Shown here piece by piece: positions 26,459 to 35,000 of a DNA stretch of 64,000 nt. Position 1 is the stretch's first letter; each line of letters starts with the position of its first letter. The DNA is from Flavonifractor sp. An10 (lineage in GTDB: Bacteria; Bacillota; Clostridia; Oscillospirales; Oscillospiraceae): contig NZ_NFMB01000008.1 in the NCBI RefSeq assembly GCF_002161215.1, positions 124,001 to 188,000 of the forward strand. Reading direction: 5' to 3'. Made by a program: the position numbers and the translations under genes. The notes beneath the pieces are model-generated. The model was not told where the DNA came from. It saw only the letters and a list, made by a program, of their open reading frames with translations, and ran no database searches.

Positions 26459-27406
26459 ATGGTAGAAATCGAGAAGCCCCGCATCGAATGTGTGGAGAAT
26501 CCCGGCGACGGTTCCTACGGCAAGTATGTGGTGGAGCCCCTGGAGCGCGGGTACGGCACAACCCTGGGCAACTCCCTGCGCCGCATCCTGCTCTCCTCTC
26601 TGCCCGGCACGGCGGTCACCTCTATCAAGATCGCCGGTGTGCAGCACGAATTCTCCACCATTCCCGGCGTGAAGGAGGACGTGACCGAGATCGTCCTCAA
26701 CGTAAAGAGCATCATTGCCAAGCTCCACTGTGAGGGAGTCAAAACGGTCTATATTGAGGCCTCCGGCGAGTGCGAGGTCACTGCCGGCGACATCAAGGCC
26801 GACGGCGAGGTGGAGATCCTCAACCCGGAGCTGCACATCGCCACCCTGGGCCCTGACGCCAGCCTGAACATGGAGCTGACCCTGTCCCACGGCCGGGGCT
26901 ATGTCCCCGCCGACCGGAACAAGCCGGCTCAGACCATCATCGGCCTGATCCCGGTGGACTCCATCTACACGCCGGTGCGGAAGGTCAACTACACGGTGGA
27001 GAACACCCGTGTGGGCGATGCGACCGACTACGACAAGCTGACCCTGGAGGTGTGGACAAACGGCACCATCACCGCCCGGGACGCGGTCAGCCTGGGCGCC
27101 CGCATCCTCTGCGACCACTTCGTCCTCTTCACCGACCTCTCTGAGACCATGGGCTCCAAGTCCACGGTGGTGGAGAAGGCGGAGACCCAGCGGGACAAGG
27201 TGCTGGAGCTGACCATCGAGGAGCTGGATCTGTCTGTCCGCTCCTTCAACTGCCTCAAGCGTGCCAACATCAACACGGTGGAGGATCTGATCTCCAAGAC
27301 CGAGGACGAGATGATGAAGGTGCGCAACCTGGGCCGCAAGAGCCTGGAAGAGGTCATCAACAAGCTGGCCATGATGGGCCTGCACCTGGCCGACGAGGAA
27401 AACTGA
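26459..27406 (+). CDS. rpoA: RNA polymerase subunit alpha
   Basis: The 315-residue alpha subunit: N-terminal domain (residues 1-230) for dimerisation and beta/beta-prime assembly, with [19 protein letters not shown]-terminal domain (about 245-310) with the UP-element/activator surface ([19 protein letters not shown] and [10 protein letters not shown]). AAAGGAGGG precedes the ATG. Confidence 0.98.
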   Translation: MVEIEKPRIECVENPGDGSYGKYVVEPLERGYGTTLGNSLRRILLSSLPGTAVTSIKIAGVQHEFSTIPGVKEDVTEIVLNVKSIIAKLHCEGVKTVYIEASGECEVTAGDIKADGEVEILNPELHIATLGPDASLNMELTLSHGRGYVPADRNKPAQTIIGLIPVDSIYTPVRKVNYTVENTRVGDATDYDKLTLEVWTNGTITARDAVSLGARILCDHFVLFTDLSETMGSKSTVVEKAETQRDKVLELTIEELDLSVRSFNCLKRANINTVEDLISKTEDEMMKVRNLGRKSLEEVINKLAMMGLHLADEEN

Positions 27407-27554
27407 CGGCCAGAGGGGCGGGAAGCCCGGGGGCACGTAACGTCCCCTCCCGGGCCCCGGCCGCATGCGTCGTCCCGCCCCGGAGGCTCAGGCCTCCCCG
27501 GACGAATTGACTGACGGAGTTCGCCTTGGCGGCTCCCATAGGAGTGTGCAAGTT

Positions 27555-27896
27555 ATGTCTCATTATCGGAAACTGGGCAAGCCCACCGACCAGCGTGTGG
27601 CTATGCTGCGCGCCATGACCACCTACCTGCTGGAGAACGGCCAGATCAAGACCACCGTCTCCCGCGCCAAGGAAGTGGCTCCCATCGCTGAGAAGATGAT
27701 CACCCTGGCCAAGAACGCCAACCTGGCCAACTACCGCCGCGCCCTGTCCTGGCTGACCAAGGAGGACGTGGCCAAGAAGCTGTTTGACGAGATCGGCCCC
27801 AAATACGCCTCCCGCAACGGCGGCTACACCCGCGTGGTGAAGATCGGCCCCCGCCGCGGCGATGCCGCTGAGATGGCCATCGTGCAGCTGGTGTAA
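27555..27896 (+). CDS. rplQ: 50S ribosomal protein L17
   Basis: L17 (113 residues), the last gene of the operon. [20 protein letters not shown] and [20 protein letters not shown] are diagnostic. The ATG at 27555 starts the family homology; an open extension upstream to 27465 is Pro-rich and unrelated to L17. The ribosome site GGAG is 10 bases upstream. A 148-base gap with hairpins separates it from rpoA. Confidence 0.97.
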   Translation: MSHYRKLGKPTDQRVAMLRAMTTYLLENGQIKTTVSRAKEVAPIAEKMITLAKNANLANYRRALSWLTKEDVAKKLFDEIGPKYASRNGGYTRVVKIGPRRGDAAEMAIVQLV

Positions 27897-27910
27897 CATC
27901 CCGGACGAGA

Positions 27911-27940
27911 AAGCCTCTGCCATATGGCAGGGGCTTTTTT
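27911..27940 (+). terminator. Terminator of the S10-spc-alpha operon
   Basis: AAGCCTCTGCC pairs with GGCAGGGGCTT (loop ATAT) and ends in TTTTTT, 14 bases after the rplQ stop. Confidence 0.93.
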
Positions 27941-27993
27941 GTCGCCATGGGGCGCCGCCCGCGGCACGGACAGCGGAATGGAGCGGTTTACCC

Positions 27994-28022
27994 TTGCATA
28001 ACGGCCGCGGCTGTGCTATACT
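27994..28022 (+). promoter_or_regulatory. Promoter upstream of the CNNM transporter leader
   Basis: TTGCAT (27994-27999), 17 bases, TATACT (28017-28022). The resulting RNA would have about 155 leader bases before the coding start. Confidence 0.75.
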
Positions 28023-28040
28023 ATCTCCAATACATGATTA

Positions 28041-28143
28041 AAGGAGACGGTGAGCCCTCGTGGACGAACCTCCGCCTAGTAACAGCTACATAGGGAAACC
28101 GTTCAGGGACAGCCTTACCCGAGAGGGATAGGGTTGTCCTTTT
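28041..28143 (+). promoter_or_regulatory. Structured leader with terminator-like hairpin (riboswitch candidate of unknown class)
   Basis: ACGGT (28047-28051) pairs with ACCGT (28098-28102) and CCC with GGG inside it, closing a region that holds TCGT/ACGA and CTAG-type small stems, as in a multi-branch aptamer. A strong hairpin follows (28107-28139, GGACAGCC...GGTTGTCC with GAGA loop and G-U pairs) ending in TTTT. The gene behind is an ion transporter. It does not match the M-box, Mn2+ or NiCo consensus as remembered, so no class is assigned. Confidence 0.5.
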
Positions 28144-28186
28144 GCGCGTTTCCACACCCAGAACAACAGGAGTTGATTGTGTTCTT

Positions 28187-29524
28187 ATGTTAGACAGTGC
28201 CAGTATCGGGATGATTGCCGCCATGGTGGTGATGGTGATCTGCTCCGCCTATTTCTCCGCCACCGAGACCGCCTTTACCTCCCTCAACCGCATCCGCCTC
28301 AAGAGCAAGGCCGACGCCGGCGACCGCCGGGCCGCCAGGGCCCTGGCGCTGGTGGACAAGTACGACAACCTGCTGTCCACCATCCTGGTGGGCAACAACA
28401 TCGTCAACCTGACGGCATCCTCCCTGTCCACCCTGTTTTTCACCGTGGGGCTGCACCTGCAGAACGGCGCGGTGGTGGCCACGGCGGTGATCACCATCGT
28501 GGTGCTCATCTTCGGTGAGGTCTCCCCCAAGAGCATGGCCAAGGAGTTCCCCGAACAGTTCGCCATGTTCTCCGCCCCCATCATTGGCACGCTGATGGTG
28601 ATCCTCACCCCGGTGAACTGGTTCTTCGCCGCGCTGAAAAAGGGCCTGTCCAAAATCATGCGCAGCAAGGACAAGGAGGGCATCACCGAGGAGGAGCTGG
28701 TCACCATGGTGGATCAGGCCGAGAGCGAGGGCGGCCTGGATCAGCACGAGAGCAAGCTTATCCGCGCGGCCATCGAGTTCCACGACCTGGAGGTGGAGGA
28801 GATCCTCACTCCCCGGGTGGACATGGTGGCGGTGAGGGACACCGACCCCATGGAGGACATCGCCCACGCCTTTGCCGAGAGCGGCTACTCCCGCCTGCCC
28901 GTCTACCACGAGGACATCGACAACATCATCGGCGTCATCCACGAGAAGGACTTCCACGCCGCCCGCTACCGGGGCATCAGCGACGTCAGGCAGTTCCTGG
29001 GCCCCGTACTCTACACCACCGGCAACACCAAGATCTCCGAGCTGCTGCGCATCCTCCAGAAGGAGAAGGCCCACATGGTCATCGTGGTGGACGAGTACGG
29101 CGGCACCGAGGGCCTGGTCACCCTGGAGGACATCGTGGAGGAGCTGGTGGGCGAGATCTGGGACGAGCACGACGAGGTGATTGAGGAGTTCCGCCGGCAG
29201 AGCGACGGCAGCTACCTCATCTCCTGCTCCGCCGATCTCACCGACCTGTTTGACCTGTTCGCCATCAAGGGGGAGTGCGACGCCAACACCATCTCCGGCT
29301 GGGTCATGGAGCGCATCGGCAAGGTGCCCGAGGAGGGGGATCACTTTGTCTCCGACGGCCTGGACGTGACCGTCACCCGGGTGGATCACCGCCGGGCGCT
29401 GGAGATCCGGGTGGAGGTGCTCCCGCCGGAGGCGGAGAGCGCCGACAAGGGAAAGGAGAAGCCTGCCGCGGAAAAGGGAAAAGAGAAGTTCCAGGACAAG
29501 GGAAAGGAAAAGAATCATGAGTGA
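28187..29524 (+). CDS. CNNM/CorC (HlyC) family ion transporter with CBS domains
   Basis: A 445-residue membrane protein: DUF21/CNNM transmembrane domain (about 1-190, with [16 protein letters not shown]), a tandem CBS pair (about 200-320, [28 protein letters not shown]) and a CorC/HlyC domain (about 345-420). Family members export Mg2+ or other divalent ions. The extreme C-terminus is a lysine/glutamate tail with repeated KGKEK units. The ATG at 28187 begins the membrane domain; AGGAG lies 14 bases upstream, a long spacing. It overlaps the next gene by 8 bases. Confidence 0.88.
   Translation: MLDSASIGMIAAMVVMVICSAYFSATETAFTSLNRIRLKSKADAGDRRAARALALVDKYDNLLSTILVGNNIVNLTASSLSTLFFTVGLHLQNGAVVATAVITIVVLIFGEVSPKSMAKEFPEQFAMFSAPIIGTLMVILTPVNWFFAALKKGLSKIMRSKDKEGITEEELVTMVDQAESEGGLDQHESKLIRAAIEFHDLEVEEILTPRVDMVAVRDTDPMEDIAHAFAESGYSRLPVYHEDIDNIIGVIHEKDFHAARYRGISDVRQFLGPVLYTTGNTKISELLRILQKEKAHMVIVVDEYGGTEGLVTLEDIVEELVGEIWDEHDEVIEEFRRQSDGSYLISCSADLTDLFDLFAIKGECDANTISGWVMERIGKVPEEGDHFVSDGLDVTVTRVDHRRALEIRVEVLPPEAESADKGKEKPAAEKGKEKFQDKGKEKNHE
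29451..29517 (+). repeat. Purine-rich triplicate encoding the KGKEK tail
   Basis: Three near-copies of AAGGGAAAGGAGAAG occur in frame at the end of the CNNM gene. Besides coding the charged tail, the last copy provides the Shine-Dalgarno-like sequence for the overlapping amidohydrolase gene. Confidence 0.6.
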
Positions 29525-30623
29525 CGAACGGCTTGATCTGGCGGTGCAGCTGCGCCATGCCCTCCACGCCCACCCGGAGCTGTCCGGCCGGGAGTTCTGG
29601 ACGCGGCAGACCCTGATGGACTTCCTTCGGGCCCATACCCGGCTGGAGGTGGTGGATCGGGGCAGCTGGTTTTACGCCCGGTGCAGGGGCCGGGGGGAGG
29701 GGAAAGTGGCCTTCCGGGCCGACTTTGACGCCCTGCCCATGGAGGAGACCCTGCCGATCCCCCACCGTTCCCGCTGCCCCGGCGCCGCCCACAAGTGCGG
29801 CCACGACGGGCACAGCGCCGCCCTGGCCCTGCTGGGCCTGACCCTGGATGAAGAGGGGGCGGCGCGGGACACCTACCTGATCTTCCAGCCCGCCGAGGAG
29901 ATCGGCGGCGGGGGAGAAGCCTGCGCCGCCTTCCTGCGGGAGGAGGGCATCGGGGAGGTGTACGCCTTCCACAACATGCCCGGCTATCCCCTGGGGGCGG
30001 TGGCCCTGCGCTCCGGCACCATGAACTGCGCCTCCAAGGGGCTGATCCTCCGCTTCACCGGCGTACCCACCCACGCCAGCACCCCGGAACTGGGCCGCAA
30101 CCCGGCCTCCGCCGTGGCGGCGGTGGTGTCCGCCATCCCGGAGCTGACCCGGCCGGAGGAGCACCGGGGCCTGGTGCTGTGCACCGTGGTGGGCATCGAC
30201 CTGGGGGAGCGGGCCTTCGGCATCTCCGCGTACCAGGGGGAGCTGCTGCTCACCCTCCGGGCCCAGTACCAGGAGGAACTGGACGCCCTCCAGGAGGCCC
30301 TGCTGGCGCTGGCCAGGGAGCAGGCGAAGGAGTACGGCCTGACCCTGGAGCGGGCGGAGAAGGACGTGTTCCCCGAGACAGCCAACCACCCCGCCGCCGT
30401 GGACAAGGTGCGCCGGGCGGCGGAGGGCCTTGGCCTCACCGTCATCGACATGCCGGAGCCCATGCGGGGCTCCGAGGACTTCGGCTGGTACCTGCGGCAG
30501 GCGGAGGGGGCCATGTTCCTGCTGGGGGACGGGGAGGACTGCCCGCCCCTGCACAGCGACGGCTTCGACTTCCCCGACGCCCTGCTGCCCACCGCCTGCG
30601 CCCTGTTCCGGGCGCTGATCTGA
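29517..30623 (+). CDS. M20 family amidohydrolase (aminoacyl/IAA-amino acid hydrolase type)
   Basis: A 368-residue metal-dependent amidase. RADFDALPMEE (67-77), CGHDGH (94-99), PAEEIGGGGEA and HNMPG supply the manganese/zinc ligands of the M20D group; the dimerisation domain lies at about 180-290. Such enzymes cut N-acyl amino acids (N-acetyl-diaminopimelate, hippurate, IAA conjugates). The last metal region reads RGSEDFGWY. Overlap with the CNNM gene suggests coupling but no obvious joint function. Confidence 0.85.
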   Translation: MSDERLDLAVQLRHALHAHPELSGREFWTRQTLMDFLRAHTRLEVVDRGSWFYARCRGRGEGKVAFRADFDALPMEETLPIPHRSRCPGAAHKCGHDGHSAALALLGLTLDEEGAARDTYLIFQPAEEIGGGGEACAAFLREEGIGEVYAFHNMPGYPLGAVALRSGTMNCASKGLILRFTGVPTHASTPELGRNPASAVAAVVSAIPELTRPEEHRGLVLCTVVGIDLGERAFGISAYQGELLLTLRAQYQEELDALQEALLALAREQAKEYGLTLERAEKDVFPETANHPAAVDKVRRAAEGLGLTVIDMPEPMRGSEDFGWYLRQAEGAMFLLGDGEDCPPLHSDGFDFPDALLPTACALFRALI

Positions 30624-30629
30624 AAAAAG

Positions 30630-30661
30630 AAACCGGCACGGTCATAGACCGTGCCGGTTTT
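30630..30661. terminator. Bidirectional terminator, amidohydrolase/lipoprotein
   Basis: Perfect 14 bp stem AAACCGGCACGGTC/GACCGTGCCGGTTT with loop ATA; T-rich on the plus side, and AAAAAAG upstream gives a T-run for the minus-strand transcript. Confidence 0.92.
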
Positions 30662-30668
30662 GATTTTG

Positions 30669-30989
30669 CTATTCCATGGGGGTGCACAGATACCACTCGT
30701 TGTTGTATTGGACGGCTAGGCCGTCCGCCGTCACCGCGTAGGGCATCCCCAGCTCCCGATTGAAGTTGGTCTCGCCGTTCTGCTCCGGGAATGTGTCCGT
30801 GTAGGAGGAGGTATATCCGGTGATCGCCTCCTCAGCCACCTCCGCGGGGGAGGGCTGGTCGGGCAGCAGATAGACCACATCGTCCACCATGATGGCGGCG
30901 GGGTAGTCGGCGGCAGACCCGCCGGAGGAGCAGCCCGCCAGGGCCAGGGCGCAGAGCAACAGCGCGCATACGGTCAGTCGCCTCATCAT
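30669..30989 (-). CDS. Small hypothetical lipoprotein
   Basis: A 106-residue protein with a lipoprotein signal (RRLTVCALLLCALALAGC, lipobox LAGC). The mature part is about 85 residues with YPAAIMVDDVVYLLPDQ and VQYNNEWYLCTPME; the repeated pattern 'V..VYLL' and 'VQYNNEWYLC' suggests a small beta domain. The ATG at 30989 is chosen because AAGGAG lies 6 bases upstream; a TTG two codons earlier sits directly on it. No family recognised; surface-anchored by signal. Confidence 0.75.
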   Translation of the reverse strand: MMRRLTVCALLLCALALAGCSSGGSAADYPAAIMVDDVVYLLPDQPSPAEVAEEAITGYTSSYTDTFPEQNGETNFNRELGMPYAVTADGLAVQYNNEWYLCTPME

Positions 30990-31061
30990 GGACAACTCCT
31001 TTCCGTTCCAAAGGCCGCATATGGCTTTCTGAGTCCATGATATCCCATTCCCGGAGGGCTG

Positions 31062-32600
31062 TCAACCGGCCTGTGCTCCCCTCAGCCGGAAGATCTTCCG
31101 CAGATCCACCCCCTGGGCCTGGAGGGCGGCTAGGTAGAGGACGGTGCCGAAGACCAGGCAGGCCGCCGCCCCGGAGAGGGGGGACATGCCCGCGTCAGAG
31201 AGCACCTGCCGGAGCAGGTTGGTCACCAGCCCGGCCAGCAGGGCGGACAGGCCGGGGGCGGTGAGCCACTGGAAGAGCCGGGGCCGCAGGCCGGTGCACC
31301 GCCGCACGTCCCGCCAGTTGAGGAGCAGACCCAGGGCGGTGGACACCAGGAAGCCGGCCACATAGCCCCGCAGCCCCAGGCCGGGCAGGCCCATGAGGAT
31401 ATAGACGCAGGCCAGCTCCACCGCGCCGGAGAGGATGGCGTTGCGGGCGGCGGCCTGGGGCCTGCCCAGACCGTTGAGGGCGCTGGCCAGCACCGACTGG
31501 TAGCAGGACAGGGCTACCCCCGCCGCCAGGGGGAGGATGTACCGGCCCGCCGCGGGCTCCCCGAAGAGGGCGGCCCCCAGATCGGGGCCCACCGCCGCCA
31601 GCAGGGCCATGGCGGGCAGGATGAGCACCGACGTGGCCAGCAGGGAGCGGCCCACCCGGCGGCGTACCAGCTCCGGCCGCCCCAGGGCCACCCCCTCCGC
31701 CAGCTTGGGCACCAGGACGAGGCCCAGGGCGCCGATGAAGGCGGTGGGCAGGCACAGCATGGGCAGGGTCATGCCGCACAGCACGCCGAAGGCCTCCATG
31801 GCCTCCGACACCTGGGCCCCGGCGTGAACCAGCCGCTGGGGGATGAGCACCGACGTGGCCGAGCCCATCAGGTTGCCCAGCAGGCTGGTCAGGCCGATGG
31901 GCACCGCGATGGAGGCGATGCGGCGGTTCAGGTGCCGCCCCTCCTCCCGGGAGCCCGCCCGGCTCAGCCGCCGCCGGGTTAGGAAAAAGAGGGTGACGGC
32001 GGAGAACACCTCGCAGGTGATCATGCCCAGGACGATGAGCCCCACGGTGCGCTCCGGGTTCTGGGGCAGGAAGAGCACCAGCAGGCCCAGCACCGCACCG
32101 GTGCGGATAAACTGCTCGCACAGCTCCACCGCCGCCGGGGGGCGGATGCTGCCCGTGCCGTAGAAGTAGTGCTTGTGCAGGTTCTCCACCCCGGTGAGCA
32201 GGACGCAGGGCAGCAGGAGCAGCAGCCCCAGCTGGGTGCGGGCATCCCCCAGCAGATAGACCGAGATGGGGTCGTAGAGCACCACCACCACCGCCGCCAC
32301 GGCGGCGAACAGCAGGAGGAAGCACGCCAGGCAGCGGCGGAGCACCTGCCCGATCACGGCGGGGCGGCCCATGGCGTGGTACTGGGAGGACAGGTTGGAC
32401 ACCGCCGCCGTCAGCCCCACGGCGGTGAGGGAGAGGAGGACGGAGAACACCGGCATGATCAGCTGGTAGAGCCCCATCACCTCCGCGCCGATGAGCCGGG
32501 AGAGGAAGATGCGGTAGACGAAGCCGAGAAATTGGGAGACGATGCTGGTGAGCGTCAGCACCAGCGTGCCGTAGAGCATGGACGTGCGGTCGAGTTTCAA
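31062..32600 (-). CDS. spoVB: SpoVB/MurJ-like polysaccharide flippase (MOP superfamily)
   Basis: A 512-residue protein with about 14 membrane helices. The start YGTLVLTLTSIVSQFLGFVYR and IFLSRLIGAEVMGLYQL are typical of SpoVB/YtgP members, which flip lipid-linked cell-wall precursors; SpoVB acts in spore cortex synthesis. The gene stands alone between a lipoprotein gene and a divergent DUF554 gene. A paralogue such as YtgP/MurJ-like would look the same, so the sporulation role is inferred. Confidence 0.82.
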   Translation of the reverse strand: MKLDRTSMLYGTLVLTLTSIVSQFLGFVYRIFLSRLIGAEVMGLYQLIMPVFSVLLSLTAVGLTAAVSNLSSQYHAMGRPAVIGQVLRRCLACFLLLFAAVAAVVVVLYDPISVYLLGDARTQLGLLLLLPCVLLTGVENLHKHYFYGTGSIRPPAAVELCEQFIRTGAVLGLLVLFLPQNPERTVGLIVLGMITCEVFSAVTLFFLTRRRLSRAGSREEGRHLNRRIASIAVPIGLTSLLGNLMGSATSVLIPQRLVHAGAQVSEAMEAFGVLCGMTLPMLCLPTAFIGALGLVLVPKLAEGVALGRPELVRRRVGRSLLATSVLILPAMALLAAVGPDLGAALFGEPAAGRYILPLAAGVALSCYQSVLASALNGLGRPQAAARNAILSGAVELACVYILMGLPGLGLRGYVAGFLVSTALGLLLNWRDVRRCTGLRPRLFQWLTAPGLSALLAGLVTNLLRQVLSDAGMSPLSGAAACLVFGTVLYLAALQAQGVDLRKIFRLRGAQAG

Positions 32601-32682
32601 GGCGCGGCCCCCTTCCGAGCGGGTATCCGGGACAATTACACCCTATTCACCACGGGTTGTCCGCCATGCCTGGGGAAAAGTT

Positions 32683-32711
32683 TTGACAAACCGGGCCGGA
32701 GCGTATATGAT
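32683..32711 (+). promoter_or_regulatory. Promoter of the DUF554 gene
   Basis: TTGACA (32683-32688), 17 bases, TATGAT (32706-32711), with GGGGAAAAG upstream, similar to the tRNA-Val and rpsJ promoters. Confidence 0.88.
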
Positions 32712-32743
32712 AGACACATTATCACATTGCAGTACGAAAGTGA

Positions 32744-33463
32744 GTGAGCGCCTTGCCCGCAACCTTCATCAATGTAGCACTGATCCTGCTGGGCAGCCTG
32801 CTGGGGCTGCTTTTCCGCGGCCGCATCCCGCCCCGGTTCTCCTCGGGGCTCACCTTTGCCCTGGGCCTGTGCGTGCTGGGCATCGGCATCTCCAATATGA
32901 TTGCCACCGCCGACACCCTGTGCGTCATCATCTGCATGGTGGTGGGAACCCTGCTGGGGGAGGCCATCAACATTGAAAAGCGGATGGAGGGGGCGGGGGA
33001 GCTGCTCCGCCGCAGGCTGATCCGGGGCGAGGGAAACAGCCGCTTTGTGGAGGGCTTCGTCAACGCCACCGTCCTGTTCTGTGTGGGCGCCATGGCTATC
33101 AACGGGGCCATGGCCGCCGGCATGCAGGGGGACTACAGCATCCTCATCTCCAAGTCGGTGATCGACGGCGTCACCGCCGTTACCTTTGCCGCCGCCATGG
33201 GCGTCGGCGTGGCCTTCTCCGCCCTCCCCATCCTGGTGTACGAGGGGGGCATGACCCTGATCTTCGGCGCGGTGGGCCAGGGCATCGACCCGGCCATCGT
33301 CACCGAGATGTGCGCTGTGGGAGGCACCATCATCGTGGGCATCGGCCTGAACATGCTGGGCCTGCCCAGGGAGAAGCTCCGCGTGGGCAATATGCTGCCC
33401 GCCATCTTTCTGCCGCTGGCCTATGTGCCGCTGAGCGGCTGGCTGAGCGGGCTGACGGGGTAG
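32744..33463 (+). CDS. DUF554 family membrane protein
   Basis: A 239-residue protein with about seven membrane segments (FINVALILLGSLLGLLF, then MVVGTLLGEAINIEKRME and GGTIIVGIGLNMLGL), matching the DUF554/YdfK-YqgA family, putative small-molecule transporters of unknown substrate. The GTG start has only a weak ribosome site. Its last 25 codons and stop are repeated in diverged form at 33613-33689. Confidence 0.85.
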   Translation: MSALPATFINVALILLGSLLGLLFRGRIPPRFSSGLTFALGLCVLGIGISNMIATADTLCVIICMVVGTLLGEAINIEKRMEGAGELLRRRLIRGEGNSRFVEGFVNATVLFCVGAMAINGAMAAGMQGDYSILISKSVIDGVTAVTFAAAMGVGVAFSALPILVYEGGMTLIFGAVGQGIDPAIVTEMCAVGGTIIVGIGLNMLGLPREKLRVGNMLPAIFLPLAYVPLSGWLSGLTG

Positions 33464-33612
33464 TGGGGCAGCGGATTGCCCACCCCGCGCAGCGGGACGG
33501 CGCCTGCGCCGTCAAGCGTTTTGGCGGAGCCAAAACCTTGCAATCGCCGGAATTCACTTCCGGCGCTTTGGATGGAATCAAGGGCTCCCGCCGGATGGGA
33601 CATCCGGTGGGA
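33464..33612 (+). other. Array of four hairpins after the DUF554 gene
   Basis: Four near-perfect stem-loops follow one another: GACGGCGC/GCGCCGTC (33497-33514), GTTTTGGC-GGA-GCCAAAAC (33519-33537), CGCCGGAA/TTCCGGCG (33545-33565) and a 13 bp stem CTCCCGCCGGATG/CATCCGGTGGGAG (33585-33613) with one G-T pair on the plus strand. No gene is present. The last hairpin abuts the repeated gene tail. Confidence 0.75.
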
Positions 33613-33689
33613 GCAATATGCTGCCCGCCATCTTTCTGCCGCTGGCCTATGTGCCGCTGAACGGCTGGCTGAGCGGGCTGGCAGGATAG
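33613..33689 (+). pseudogene. Duplicated 3' tail of the DUF554 gene
   Basis: Bases 33613-33689 repeat 33387-33463 with about six mismatches and encode MLPAIFLPLAYVPLNGWLSGLAG plus a stop (the true gene has ...LSGWLSGLTG). Similarity continues about 20 bases past the stop (GGGG...GATTGC), and a GTTTTG-TTC-CAAAAC hairpin follows as in the first copy. It has no start or ribosome site and is a remnant. Confidence 0.85.
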
Positions 33690-33867
33690 AGGGGACGGCA
33701 GATTGCACAGGGCCGGCCCGGGGCAGGGGAAGTGCCGCGTGCGAGTTTTGTTCCAAAACGAATTGGTTTACAAATTATTCCGAGGAGATTAGGATGATTT
33801 TTTAGTAAATTGTGCAGAATGACCATATTCTTTGATAAAAAAATAACGCTTTTTTCTCGCATTTTGC
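33690..33867 (+). other. AT-rich non-coding stretch before the crt promoter
   Basis: After the duplicated tail the sequence turns AT-rich (from about 33755) with runs such as GATTTTTTAG and AAAAAAATAACG. I see no gene; it contrasts with the GC-rich genome and probably holds upstream control elements of the butyrate operon. Confidence 0.5.
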
Positions 33868-33896
33868 TTGCCTGTTTGGTTGGAAAGCGGTATACT
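33868..33896 (+). promoter_or_regulatory. Promoter of the butyryl-CoA operon
   Basis: TTGCCT (33868-33873), 17 bases, TATACT (33891-33896), in a locally AT-rich region, about 70 bases upstream of crt. Confidence 0.75.
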
Positions 33897-33967
33897 TATA
33901 AGGAAGGTTTGTGTTAAAAAAATAACAATTAGCAATTCCATCCCGAGAGAGCAAGGAGGCAGAACGA

Positions 33968-34744
33968 ATGGGCTTTGTAAAGCTGGAAAAGCAGGGCCAT
34001 GTGGGCATCGTCACCATCGACCGCCAGGAGGCTCTGAACGCACTGAACAGCCAGGTGCTGGACGATCTGGACGCGATGATCGACCAGGTGGCTGCGGACG
34101 ACGAGATCTACGTGATGATTCTGACCGGCGCGGGCCGTTCCTTTGTGGCGGGCGCCGACATCGGCGAGATGAAGGGCTTCTCCTCCATCGACGGCAAGAA
34201 GTTCGGCGTGCACGGCGGCGGCGTGTTCCTCAAGCTGGAGAACATGGCCAAGCCCGTCATCGCCGCGGTAAACGGCTTCGCCCTGGGCGGCGGCTGCGAG
34301 CTGTCCATGGCCTGCGACATCCGCCTGGCCAGTGAGAAGGCCCGGTTCGGCCAGCCCGAGGTGGGCCTGGGCATCACCCCCGGCTTCGCCGGCACCCAGC
34401 GGCTGCCCCGCATCGTGGGCGTCAGCAAGGCCATGGAACTGATTCTCACCGCCAAGACCATCAAGGCCGACGAGGCCAAGGCCATCGGCCTGGTCAGCGA
34501 GGTGTACCCCGCCGAGGAGCTGATGCCCAGGGCTATCGAACTGGCCCAGGCAATCTGCGCCAACGCCCAGATTGCGGTGCAGGAGTCTAAGCGGTGCATC
34601 CGCATGGGCATGCAGACCGACATCGCCACCGGCTCCGCCTTTGAGGCCGAGGCCTTCGGCGTCTGCTGCGGCACCGCCGACAAGGACGAGGGCATGGGCG
34701 CGTTCCTGGAGAAGCGTACCGAGAAGCATTTCCAGAACAAATAA
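33968..34744 (+). CDS. crt: 3-hydroxybutyryl-CoA dehydratase (crotonase)
   Basis: A 258-residue enoyl-CoA hydratase-fold enzyme that interconverts 3-hydroxybutyryl-CoA and crotonyl-CoA. The oxyanion-hole regions (VAGADIGEM and NGFALGGGCELSMACD) and the two catalytic Glu motifs (GGGCE and GQPEVGLG) are present. First gene of the operon, with CAAGGAGG upstream. The last 15 codons and stop recur at 34892-34940. Confidence 0.95.
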   Translation: MGFVKLEKQGHVGIVTIDRQEALNALNSQVLDDLDAMIDQVAADDEIYVMILTGAGRSFVAGADIGEMKGFSSIDGKKFGVHGGGVFLKLENMAKPVIAAVNGFALGGGCELSMACDIRLASEKARFGQPEVGLGITPGFAGTQRLPRIVGVSKAMELILTAKTIKADEAKAIGLVSEVYPAEELMPRAIELAQAICANAQIAVQESKRCIRMGMQTDIATGSAFEAEAFGVCCGTADKDEGMGAFLEKRTEKHFQNK

Positions 34745-34780
34745 GTGCCAAGCCCGCGCCCATGCCCTGACCAGCGGGGC

Positions 34781-34864
34781 CCCCGCCGAAGCCCAGCGAA
34801 GTGGGTTCGGTGGGGAAAGGACGAGCAAGGGAGTGGTGTGGAGCTTTCGCCGCAAGGCGGAAGC
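34781..34864 (+). other. Two RNA-like hairpins between crt and its duplicated tail
   Basis: One stem pairs 34781-34795 with 34802-34815 (14 bp, one G bulge, one G-T pair); the other pairs GCTTTCGCC with GGCGGAAGC (34843-34851 with 34856-34864) across a GCAA tetraloop with one T-G pair. The G-T pairs favour folding of the plus-strand RNA. Confidence 0.6.
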
Positions 34865-34891
34865 GGAACACAGCGGACTTTGCGAGGACGC

Positions 34892-34940
34892 GGGCGCGTT
34901 CCTGGAGAAGCGCGCAGAGAAACATTTCCAGAACAAGTAA
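34892..34940 (+). pseudogene. Duplicated 3' tail of crt
   Basis: Bases 34892-34940 match 34696-34744 in 44 of 49 positions and encode GAFLEKRAEKHFQNK plus stop, against GAFLEKRTEKHFQNK in crt. Two of the differences are synonymous third-position changes. No start or ribosome site. Confidence 0.85.
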
Positions 34941-35000
34941 ATGCGAATATCAGCTCAGTCCCAGTTGGGACAATGAGAAACAGCTAGGAGGTTACATACT

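Noticed and set aside
27465-27554. An N-terminal extension of ribosomal protein L17
   Set aside because: The 30 extra residues are Pro/Arg-rich, unlike L17, and the ATG at 27555 begins the family homology.
28041-28143. Assignment of the CNNM leader to the M-box, Mn2+ (yybP-ykoY) or NiCo riboswitch
   Set aside because: The conserved core sequences of these classes are not visible; only the transporter context fits.
33480-33620. A CRISPR array at the hairpin cluster
   Set aside because: The stem-loops differ in sequence and size and have no regular repeat-spacer structure; no cas genes nearby.
34572-34940. A frame starting inside crt in another phase and ending in the duplicated tail
   Set aside because: Only its last 15 codons match a real protein end; the rest is out of frame with crt and is not a gene.
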